48,696 nucleotides of DNA, from positions 1 through 48,696 of the forward strand of contig DATFXM010000110.1 of the NCBI GenBank assembly GCA_035315885.1. The letters run 5' to 3'. Position numbers and translations under genes: made by a program. This DNA comes from DATFXM01 sp035315885 (GTDB lineage Bacteria; Acidobacteriota; Blastocatellia; UBA7656). Position 1 is the first letter of the stretch, and each line of letters begins with the position of its first letter. This document shows positions 1 to 6,456 of the stretch, piece by piece. The notes under the pieces are model-generated. The model did no database searches. It was not told where the DNA came from and was given only the letters and a program-made list of their open reading frames with translations.

Positions 1-282
1 TGTTTCAATGTACAGCCCTCCGTCAGGCCTTCCCCCGAGAGTTTTTCTGAGCTGTGATATGGTGACCGCGAGGTTTGCATCGCCGGCTTCGCCCTCGGGC
101 CACAACCGCCGTATCAGTTCGGCGCGATCTAGAACCCTGCCCCGTCCTTCGACGAGCACCATGAGTGCTTCGAAGGCCTTCGGCGCAAGCTGAACCGCGC
201 CGTCGCCTCGAAGGAGGCGTCTGCCAACCGGGTCCAGCCGAAACACGCCGAACTCATAAAATTCTCGGATTTGGAGCGACAT
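1..282 (-). CDS. Winged-helix (CadC/OmpR-type DNA-binding) regulator, N-terminal part
   Basis: The frame read leftward from the ATG at 280-282 is open for 94 codons and runs off the left edge, so only the N-terminus is visible. Residues about 8-90 match a Trans_reg_C winged helix: a first strand pair (FGVFRLDPVGRRLLRGDG), the LAPKAFEALMVLVE helix, the LDRAELIRRLWPE helix and the recognition helix region NLAVTISQLRKTLGG. There is no receiver domain in front, which is the CadC/ToxR-like arrangement. In this bacterial group such domains commonly precede TPR or beta-propeller sensor regions; the rest of this protein cannot be seen. It is divergent from the gene at 364, with an 81-base AT-rich spacer that should hold both promoters. 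Confidence in the domain is high; the signal sensed is unknown. Confidence 0.85.
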   Translation of the reverse strand, partial: MSLQIREFYEFGVFRLDPVGRRLLRGDGAVQLAPKAFEALMVLVEGRGRVLDRAELIRRLWPEGEAGDANLAVTISQLRKTLGGRPDGGLYIET

Positions 283-363
283 AACAACCGGAAAAGGGCT
301 CTTTAGAAGTTTTTTAAAGCTCGTTAAAGACTTTAATCCAAACCTTCGCTTAGGGTCCGCTAT

Positions 364-1392
364 GTGGAGAGCAACCGGTGTTGGGTCGCACGAAAGGGAC
401 AACTTAAGGCGGCCCAGCGCCGGGTCATTATAAGACTGGCACTCCGCGACTACAAGACTCTGGACGATTACTTGAAAACGGTCAAACAAACGATCAAACA
501 AACAGACGAGCAGACGGATTCGTGTGAGCCGGATCGGTTTCGCGGCTCCGCCGCGTTCAAAGGGGCCCGATGTTGGCGCAGGCGCAGCCTTGAACGGCAC
601 TCGAGGACATTGGAGATTATGCTGATTGCGCTTGCAATCGTCTGGGGTCGGAGCAGTGTGCCGGCGGTTGAGGCGCGCCCTTCCGCGATCGTCGAGGCTA
701 CCGCGCCCGACCTTCAGATCACTCACGTCAGGGCGGCGACCTCGCCAGAGAGAGCGTCCTTTTCTGACATTCAGATCAGGTGGACCGCTCAGGTTCCCAA
801 GCTAACAATCATTGAAAGCTTCGATGTGCTCCTGGAAGTTCACTACGGCGACGGGTCTAGAAGTACGTCGCGTTCTGATCAGCTTAAGTCATCGTCCAGG
901 TCGATGATTTTTCAGATTCCCAGTCATCCCCGTCAATCGTCGAGCGGGTCGCTCAAGGACTATAAGGCGGTCATCCGAGCTAGGTTCAGGGTTTCGTCGA
1001 CGTTGACTGTGACTCAGGAGGTCACGTCGTCTGAAGAAGAAGGTAGCCGCGAGGTGACCGGCTCGTCCAGCTCGACTCAGCCGCAAGTTTTCATTACCGG
1101 CGCGAAGCTGAGCAGGTGCGTGCAGGATCGGCAATGCGTTGAATTACGATGGGCCGCCAGTGCCCCTCGCAGCGTGGCGATCCATCGCTTCACCGCAGCA
1201 ATCGAAGCGGTGAACAACGACGGCACACGCAGCGTCGACTCAAAGACGGTGAGCGGTGCGGCGCGCGAGGTAAGGCTTCGAGCGGGACCCGCAGACTCGC
1301 GCCTTGCGTCAATCAGCGTTCGACTTCTTACTAACTTCTCTGCGTTTGATTCGAAGACGGTTATCAAGGAAGGGTTGTTTTCTGAGTCCTGA
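364..1392 (+). CDS. Secreted or membrane-anchored protein of unknown function
   Basis: I do not recognise a family. The longest frame starts at a GTG at 364 (342 aa). A hydrophobic stretch at residues 86-102 (MLIALAIVWG...) is preceded by a basic segment. An internal ATG at 619, after a GGAG, would make this a signal peptide and give a protein of about 257 aa, so the start is undecided. The rest is Ser/Thr-rich and predicted to be beta-rich. Two related-looking segments (around APDLQITHVRAATSPERASF and PQVFITGAKLSRCVQDRQCV) each contain an IRWTAQVP or LRWAASAP turn followed by a strand and IIESFDVLLEV or AIHRFTAAIEAV. This suggests two copies of an immunoglobulin/fibronectin-like domain. The stop codon lies inside the left heptamer arm of the repeat block that follows. 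Confidence 0.6.
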   Translation: MESNRCWVARKGQLKAAQRRVIIRLALRDYKTLDDYLKTVKQTIKQTDEQTDSCEPDRFRGSAAFKGARCWRRRSLERHSRTLEIMLIALAIVWGRSSVPAVEARPSAIVEATAPDLQITHVRAATSPERASFSDIQIRWTAQVPKLTIIESFDVLLEVHYGDGSRSTSRSDQLKSSSRSMIFQIPSHPRQSSSGSLKDYKAVIRARFRVSSTLTVTQEVTSSEEEGSREVTGSSSSTQPQVFITGAKLSRCVQDRQCVELRWAASAPRSVAIHRFTAAIEAVNNDGTRSVDSKTVSGAAREVRLRAGPADSRLASISVRLLTNFSAFDSKTVIKEGLFSES

Positions 1393-2147
1393 GATCCAGC
1401 CCCGAAGGGGTTGCGTCCGCATCCCGCAAATGCGCGTTTCACCAACCCTATCGCAACCCTTCAGGGTTGCCGATCGCGGCTACCCTGGGAAAGCACACAA
1501 TGTATCCTCAACCCTGAAGGGGTTGCGTCCGCATCCTGCAAATGCGCGTTTCACCAACCCTATCGCAACCCCTTCAGGGTTGCCGAATCGCCGTGGGCTT
1601 TCCCAGGGCTGCCGATCGCGGCTACCCTGGGAAAAGCACACAATATATCCTCAACCCTGAAGGGGTTGCGTCCGCATCCTGCAAATGCGCGTTTCACCAA
1701 CCCCATCGCAACCCCTTCAGGGTTGCCGAATCGCCGTGGACTTTCCCAGGGTAGCCGATCGCGGCTACCCTGGGAAAAGCACACAATATATCCTCAACCC
1801 TGAAGGGGTTGCGTCCGCATCCTGCAAATGCGCGTTTCACCAACCCTATCGCAACCCCCTCAGGGTTGCCGATCGCGGCTGCCCTGGGAAAAGCACACAA
1901 TGTATCCTCAACCCTGAAGGGGTTGCGTCCGCATCCTGCAAATGCGCGTTTCACCAACCCTATCGCAACCCCTTCAGGGTTGCCGAATCGCCGTGGACTT
2001 TCCCAGGGTAGCCGCAGACGGCAACCCTGGGCTAGACGACGCAACCCCTTCGGGGTTGAAACTCAGAACTCAGAACTCAGAACTCAGAACTCAGAACTCA
2101 GAACTCAAAACTCAGAACTCAGAACTCAAAACCCAGAACTCAGAACT
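1380..2147. repeat. Palindromic repeat block 1 with heptamer arms
   Basis: A non-coding block of five similar units beginning near 1398, 1510, 1653, 1796 and 1910 (spacings 112, 143, 143 and 114). Each unit has AACCCTGAAGGGGTTGCG at one end and its inverse (CGCAACCCCTTCAGGGTT) about 50 bases later. Long units add a second palindrome, CCCAGGGTAGCCG...CGGCTACCCTGGG. The block is framed by inverted heptamers: TTCTGAGTCCTGAG at 1380-1393, and a long AACTCAG tandem array at 2060-2147. Reading frames through the units translate the repeat and are not genes. The same core and frame recur at 20383 and 34517. Confidence 0.9.
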
Positions 2148-2540
2148 TCACCTTTTGTCAGGACAGGTCGAACAATCTTCCTGCAAAACAATCGAATCAA
2201 ACTTCTGCTGTTGTCCCTCATTCAACAAGTCGCGCATCCGGCTTCGCGCCTGCTGACGAAGCATGTCGTACCGAGGCCGAGTCTCCGCACAAATGTTTCG
2301 GTATTCGGCCCTCGTCTCTTCCAGAATCGATCTTACGCGCGAGGACTGCTCCGGGCTGAGGATGAGCTCACTACGAAGCGCTTCGAAATAAGCATCCGGA
2401 TCCCGCAGACTTGTCGCCTGCTTGACCGCCGCCCGCGAGCTCAGAACCCCGCTGAGCGCAAAACCACTCACGCAACCAAGCGCAAATACAATCGCAAGCG
2501 CACCCCACGCCTTTAATAACATTCTGTTCTGAGACTTCAT
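2148..2540 (-). CDS. Spy/CpxP/CnrX-like periplasmic protein, membrane anchored
   Basis: A 130-aa protein with one N-terminal membrane segment (residues about 11-31, WGALAIVFALGCVSGFALSG) and an extracytoplasmic helical part. The segment SPEQSSRVRSILEETRAEY followed by a second long helix (RYDMLRQQARSRMRDLLNEG) and QQQKFD is the LTxxQ-type pattern of Spy, CpxP, ZraP and CnrX proteins. These bind unfolded proteins or metals and damp an envelope stress pathway. The start has a good AAGGAG eight bases upstream and overlaps the stop of the upstream gene by ATGA, so translation is probably coupled. With the sigma factor and anti-sigma-like gene before it, the trio resembles cnr-type sensing modules. 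A metal role is inference only. The C-terminus CSTCPDKR has two cysteines that could bind metal. Confidence 0.7.
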   Translation of the reverse strand: MKSQNRMLLKAWGALAIVFALGCVSGFALSGVLSSRAAVKQATSLRDPDAYFEALRSELILSPEQSSRVRSILEETRAEYRNICAETRPRYDMLRQQARSRMRDLLNEGQQQKFDSIVLQEDCSTCPDKR

Positions 2541-2968
2541 CTCGGGTTCTCCTTAACCAAAGTTGCCAGTACGTCCTCGGTGGAAACCGAGCATTGATCG
2601 CTTGTAGAGATGGCACAGGTCCCACCGCTCTTCACGCGCTGCGTGCCGATTCCCCCAGCCCCGGTTATAGCTACCGCAAGAGACGGCGCCGATACCTCAT
2701 TACTTGAGGCGCCGTACCACGCAAGCACCAGCAATGCGACTGCACCCATCGCCGGTATCGCTCGTCGCGCCGAGAGAAGCACCGCGCTGCGCAGATCTAT
2801 CTGATCGGTGCGCGTAGTCGCGGCGATTCTGCCGCGGACGTTTGCATAGGTAATGCTCGACGCGAGCGCTTCGACCTGATCGTCCGGCATCCGCGTCGAG
2901 GCGGTTACGCGTCGGCCCAGTTGGTCGAGCCTCTCGATCAGTTGCTGATCCCTTTTTCGAAACAACAT
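2537..2968 (-). CDS. Putative membrane anti-sigma factor
   Basis: A 143-aa protein with a charged cytoplasmic N-terminal part (residues 1-85), one membrane helix near residues 90-106 (AIPAMGAVALLVLAWYGAS) and a short outer tail with two cysteines. It has no HxxxCxxC zinc anti-sigma motif. The assignment rests on topology and position: it follows the ECF sigma gene after nine bases and overlaps the Spy/CnrX-like gene by four bases. A GAGGTG Shine-Dalgarno precedes the ATG. Family membership cannot be shown from sequence alone. The alternative is a small membrane protein of other function. Confidence 0.6.
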   Translation of the reverse strand: MLFRKRDQQLIERLDQLGRRVTASTRMPDDQVEALASSITYANVRGRIAATTRTDQIDLRSAVLLSARRAIPAMGAVALLVLAWYGASSNEVSAPSLAVAITGAGGIGTQRVKSGGTCAISTSDQCSVSTEDVLATLVKENPR

Positions 2969-2977
2969 CTCAACACC

Positions 2978-3589
2978 TCACATGAATTCGCTCAGGACTC
3001 GGCGGAGAGCAGCACGCGCGCGATGCGCGCGAACCTTCACCTTGGATATGCCCCACCCGAGCGACTTGGCAATTTCAGACACTGACATTTCCTCGCAATC
3101 CAGAAGCGTAAGTACAATCCGATCGTCGGCGGTGAGTTTCGAGAGCAGCTTGTGGGCGAGGTCTCTGGAGATGAGAGCGGATTCGGCATCGGCCTGCTTT
3201 GGTCTCAGTAGGCGTACGAGCGCTACAGACTCGTCTTCGGTTAGTGCGGCGGCGTAGCCTTCAGGTCGCCTCCGCGTTCGCCGCAGTTCGTCGTAGCAGG
3301 TATTGATGGCGATCCGGGAGAGCCATGCACCGAACGAGGCTCCGCGGTCTTCCGAGTAGTCAGCGAGCGCAAAGAACGCCTTTGCGAAAACTTCCTGGAC
3401 GATCTCTTCAATCCTGTCTGGGCGGTCAAAGAATCGCGCGGCAACGCGCGTGACTCGGGGCCTGTGACGAATAAAGATTCTTTCGAACTGTGAGCTGTCG
3501 CCCGCAAGAATCTCCGCGATGAGTTGTTCATCGCTGAGTTCCTTAGGCTGGAGCGTGGCAACGCAGAGTTTATCGGCGTATTGGCTCAT
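2978..3589 (-). CDS. ECF-type RNA polymerase sigma factor
   Basis: About 203 aa from the ATG at 3589 (MSQYADKL...); an in-frame GTG at 3610 adds seven residues but lies upstream of the expected transcription start. Region 2 is clear: FERIFIRHRPRVTRVAARFF, then DRIEEIVQEVFAKAFFALADY and FGAWLSRIAINTCYDELRRT. These are the core-binding and -10 recognition helices. Region 4 is a helix-turn-helix: LTADDRIVLTLLDCEEMSVSEIAKSLG followed by GISKVKVRAHRARAALRRVL. The absence of regions 1 and 3 fits group 4 sigma factors. It heads an operon with a membrane anti-sigma-like gene and a periplasmic sensor-like gene, so an envelope or metal stress response is likely (inference). Confidence 0.9.
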   Translation of the reverse strand: MSQYADKLCVATLQPKELSDEQLIAEILAGDSSQFERIFIRHRPRVTRVAARFFDRPDRIEEIVQEVFAKAFFALADYSEDRGASFGAWLSRIAINTCYDELRRTRRRPEGYAAALTEDESVALVRLLRPKQADAESALISRDLAHKLLSKLTADDRIVLTLLDCEEMSVSEIAKSLGWGISKVKVRAHRARAALRRVLSEFM

Positions 3590-3612
3590 CGCATGCGAGC
3601 GAACAATCACAT

Positions 3613-3641
3613 AAAACGCCGCCCGGAGCCGTTTGGTTACA
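3613..3641 (-). promoter_or_regulatory. Candidate ECF-type autoregulatory promoter
   Basis: On the minus strand TGTAACC (3635-3641) is followed after exactly 16 bases by CGTTTT (3613-3618). An AAC-containing -35 box and a CGT-type -10 box with 16-17 bp spacing are the usual form of ECF promoters. A start point near 3605 would leave a short leader before the ATG at 3589 and exclude the upstream GTG at 3610. This is pattern match only. Confidence 0.4.
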
Positions 3642-3660
3642 AGGGGCGGGCCTTCGGCTC

Positions 3661-3829
3661 AGTTTAGAGTTTCGGGTTTAGGGTTCGTTTTGCCACGTGG
3701 TTCTTGCCGTTCAAGGTTGACTCGTCGCGAAGTGAATCACATTCGCAAAAAGGCCAGCACTCGAGCGCAGGCGAGACGAACCCGAAACCCTAAACTGGGC
3801 CGGAGGCACGGACCCTAAACCCTTCTTAC
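3661..3829. repeat. Inverted heptamer arms between actD and the sigma operon
   Basis: The left arm at 3661-3687 is built from GTTTCGG/GTTTAGG heptamers. The right arm at 3776-3829 holds the inverse words (ACCCGAAACCCTAAACT, then GGACCCTAAACCC). They are separated by about 90 bases. The right arm contains the actD stop codon (3815-3817). A long imperfect hairpin could form in the transcript past actD and might end it. Confidence 0.6.
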
Positions 3830-4267
3830 GACGATATCTCCTTCGGCGAGGGCCGCCTCATCGTCATCGGACCGGCGCCGGCCAAGGCGCGCCTCAAAAA
3901 TCATTCGCACCACTGAAAAAAGAATTGCCCCGAGAGCGGTCATCTCAAACACGATGACCCCCAACGGCCACGGAGAAGCGATAGGCATCCCTCCAGTGAC
4001 CAGATTAACCCGCCGCGAAGTCCAAACCGTCAGCAGCACCGCTGCTAGAGCGCCCACGATTCCACCTGCTATTCCGAACAACCAGATCCAGCTCTTCTTA
4101 TGCGACGCTGCGGCAGCTCCGGAAAAGTGGATCGGCTCTGAGGACTGTACCTCTATACAATCGCGTGGGACCCCTTGCCTCAACAACTCCTCCACTGCGC
4201 GCGTAGCTTCTTCTGCAGTCTTAAGCCGCGTGCCTATCGATTCGGGATTCTTCTCAGTTTTACTCAT
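3815..4267 (-). CDS. actD: Alternative complex III subunit ActD (DUF3341)
   Basis: A 150-aa protein with an N-terminal soluble part containing the AEEATRAVEELLRQGVP helix, and two membrane helices (residues about 62-84 and 100-121). The loop between them carries VTGGMPIASPWPLGVIVFEMT, the best conserved stretch of DUF3341 in quinol:cytochrome c oxidoreductases (GGxPxxSWP...FE-T). ActD is a membrane subunit next to ActC; its exact role is not settled. It is shorter than the roughly 170-200 residues usual for the family, mostly at the N-terminus. It lies 26 bases after actC and closes the operon. The stop lies in a heptamer repeat arm. Confidence 0.85.
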   Translation of the reverse strand: MSKTEKNPESIGTRLKTAEEATRAVEELLRQGVPRDCIEVQSSEPIHFSGAAAASHKKSWIWLFGIAGGIVGALAAVLLTVWTSRRVNLVTGGMPIASPWPLGVIVFEMTALGAILFSVVRMIFEARLGRRRSDDDEAALAEGDIVVRRV

Positions 4268-4293
4268 TGTTGAAACGGTCCTGAGCTCGGGAA

Positions 4294-5637
4294 TCAGTCC
4301 GCTGTTGCAGCGGCGCTCGAACCAATTTCGAGATTACGCCCTTCGAGCCGAAGGCCTTCCTTGTATTCCCATACGGCAATGATCGGGAACAGCTTTACGA
4401 ACACCGCATACAAGATCACGAAATATGCAAAGGGACCGATGGTCAGCATCACTTCAACCCATGTCGGACTGTAAGTCGACCAGTTGTAAGAGAGTCTGGG
4501 ATGTGAAAGCGTCGGGACGATGATCAAGAATCGTTCGATGTACATTCCAACTACGACAGCTACCGAGGCAATGACCGTCGCTTTTATGCTCCGCTTGAAC
4601 GCGAGTATCGGGACCGGAATCAAAAAACATCCGGCGACCATCGTCCAGAAAAGCGGAGCATATGATCCGGTCACCTTCGACAGGAATACTGCCATCTCTT
4701 CCGGTTGATTGCCGTACCAGGTCGTGAGGTATTCAGCGAAAGTGAAGTAGAACCAGATCAAACTCATCGTCACCAGCAACAGTCCGAGATTGTTGAAATG
4801 CACTGGCCGCAGATAGCCCTCCAAATGAAACACCCGCCTGATCACCGCCATCGCGAGGATCAGCGCTGCGATGCCCGAGAATATTGCGCCCGCAACGAAA
4901 TAAGGTCCGAAGATCGTCGAGTGCCACATAGGCCTGATCGCCATCGCAAAATCCCACGACACGATCGTATGGACTGATACCGCCACCGGAATAATGATCA
5001 CAGCCATTACTCTCACCGCACGCTCCAGCCGATCCCATTGAAGCTCCGTGCCCCGCCATCCCAGACTCAACAATGCGTAAACGCCTCTCCTTCGCTTGCC
5101 CCTCGACTTGTCGCGCAGGAGAGCCAGATCCGGGATCAGCGGAAGGTACAAGTAAATGATTGAGCCGAGCAAGTACGTGTTGATGGCGAAGAAATCCCAA
5201 GCAAGCGGCGATCGAAAGTTTGGCCACAGTCCCCGCACATTCGGGTACGGAATCAGCCAGTAAAAGAGCCACGGCTTCCCGAGGTGGATTATGGGAAACA
5301 GCGCGCCGATCATCAGCGCGAATACGGTGATCGCTTCGGCGCAGCGGGTGACCGGTCGTCGCCATTCGGCGCCGGTTACACGGAGTATCGCGGAGATCAG
5401 CGTGCCGGCGTGAGAGATGCCGATCCAGAATACGAAATTGGTTATGTCAAACGCCCAGAATACGGGTCTCTTGATGCCCCACACACCCAGTCCCCAGTAG
5501 AGCTGATAACCGAATGCCCCGATGGCGCCCAGGAAGACCAGGCCGGCTATGAACACGGTGACAAACCACGGCCATCCAGTCTTCAGCACCGGCTCAAGAA
5601 GTTGGGTGTCGATGTCGCCGCCTTGCGCTCGCTCCAT
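4294..5637 (-). CDS. actC: Alternative complex III subunit ActC (NrfD/PsrC-like quinol-binding protein)
   Basis: A 447-aa polytopic membrane protein with about ten hydrophobic helices, of the NrfD/polysulfide reductase family. Typical ActC segments are visible: FDITNFVFWIGISHAGTLISAILR, the long helix ending LGKPWLFYWLIPYPN, SPLAWDFFAINTYL, and the histidine-containing VSVHTIVSWDFAM. In the family these parts line the quinol site and a proposed proton path. The start is seven bases after the actB2 stop, so the genes are tightly coupled. Together with ActA, B1, B2 and D it should oxidise menaquinol and reduce a periplasmic cytochrome or copper protein. The second NrfD-like subunit (ActF) known from other clusters is not present here. 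Confidence 0.92.
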   Translation of the reverse strand: MERAQGGDIDTQLLEPVLKTGWPWFVTVFIAGLVFLGAIGAFGYQLYWGLGVWGIKRPVFWAFDITNFVFWIGISHAGTLISAILRVTGAEWRRPVTRCAEAITVFALMIGALFPIIHLGKPWLFYWLIPYPNVRGLWPNFRSPLAWDFFAINTYLLGSIIYLYLPLIPDLALLRDKSRGKRRRGVYALLSLGWRGTELQWDRLERAVRVMAVIIIPVAVSVHTIVSWDFAMAIRPMWHSTIFGPYFVAGAIFSGIAALILAMAVIRRVFHLEGYLRPVHFNNLGLLLVTMSLIWFYFTFAEYLTTWYGNQPEEMAVFLSKVTGSYAPLFWTMVAGCFLIPVPILAFKRSIKATVIASVAVVVGMYIERFLIIVPTLSHPRLSYNWSTYSPTWVEVMLTIGPFAYFVILYAVFVKLFPIIAVWEYKEGLRLEGRNLEIGSSAAATAD

Positions 5638-5644
5638 TGTCAGT

Positions 5645-6340
5645 TCAATCGCCCTTCTTCAAATAGATCACCCGAGGTCTTGTGCCCAGATCTTCAAGCA
5701 GGCGTTCGCCGCGATTGCTCTTAGACAGGCGAGAGACCTCGCTGGAAGGATCGGCGAGATTGCCGAAGTACATTGCGTGCGTGGGACAAGTCTGGACGCA
5801 CGCGGGGACCACATCGCCGTCGCGCACCGGACGACCTTCGTCCTTAGCTTTCTCTTCGCCTTTGCGAATACGTTGAATGCAGAAGGTGCATTTTTCCATC
5901 ACGCCGCGGGTACGAGTTGATACTTCCGGATTGAGTGCCTGATCCAGCGGCGCGTCCCTATGTGGATCGTAAAAATTGAAAAAGCGAACGGTGTACGGGC
6001 AGTTGTTTGCGCAATACCGAGTGCCCACGCAACGGTTGTAGACCTGGGCGTTGAGGCCCTCTTCGGTGTGATAGGTGGCATAGACGGGACACACGGGCTC
6101 GCAGGGTGCTTGCTCGCAATGCTGGCAAAGCACCGGGCGGAACTTTACCTTCACGTCAGGGAACTCGCCTTCGAAGTAGCGCTCGATGCGAATCCAGTTG
6201 ATCGATCTGCCGCGAGACGCCTGGTCAGGGCCTACAGTGGGAATGTTGTTTTCAACGCGGCAAGCGACTACGCATGCTTCGCAACCGGTGCACCGATCCA
6301 GATCGATCACCATTCCCCATTGAGGTTTGTTTGTCGACAT
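5645..6340 (-). CDS. actB2: Alternative complex III iron-sulfur subunit (ActB2, 4Fe-4S ferredoxin type)
   Basis: A 231-aa protein with four cysteine clusters in DmsB/NrfC style. The first is C17, C20, C23, C27 (RCTGCEACVVAC), then CQHCEQAPCEPVCP, CVGTRYCANNCPY and CTFCIQRIRKG...CVQTCP. These should bind four cubane clusters passing electrons from the quinol site to the heme subunit. In many Act operons this domain is fused to the molybdopterin-like half as one ActB. Here the halves are separate genes, as in some NrfC/Psr systems. It has no signal peptide of its own, so it probably travels with the Tat-exported partner. The ATG at 6340 has no close Shine-Dalgarno; a GAAACCA heptamer array runs up to it. 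Confidence 0.9.
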   Translation of the reverse strand: MSTNKPQWGMVIDLDRCTGCEACVVACRVENNIPTVGPDQASRGRSINWIRIERYFEGEFPDVKVKFRPVLCQHCEQAPCEPVCPVYATYHTEEGLNAQVYNRCVGTRYCANNCPYTVRFFNFYDPHRDAPLDQALNPEVSTRTRGVMEKCTFCIQRIRKGEEKAKDEGRPVRDGDVVPACVQTCPTHAMYFGNLADPSSEVSRLSKSNRGERLLEDLGTRPRVIYLKKGD

Positions 6341-6456
6341 GTTTGGGTTTCTGGTTTCTAGTTCCTGGTTTCTGATTTCTGGTTCTTATTGTGTGTACCG
6401 GAAGAATTCAAACCGACATCACAACAACCAGAAACAAGAAACCAGAAACCGAACAA
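6341..6456. repeat. Inverted GAAACCA heptamer arms, actB1-actB2 spacer
   Basis: The whole spacer is two inverted arrays: GGTTTCTGGTTTCTAGTTCC and on to 6386, and its inverse made of AACCAGAAACAAGAAACC from 6424 to 6454, with a 37-base middle. In the minus-strand mRNA this would form an imperfect stem of about 25 bp between two cotranscribed genes. A role in mRNA stability or stoichiometry is possible (inference). Confidence 0.75.

Noticed and set aside
1304..2044. Several overlapping ORFs of 70-235 codons on both strands in repeat block 1
   Set aside because: They only translate the palindromic repeat and shift between frames at each unit; there is no family likeness and no ribosome site.
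4733..5365. A 210-codon minus-strand ORF inside actC
   Set aside because: It is a shadow frame of actC on the same strand and has no membrane-protein character.
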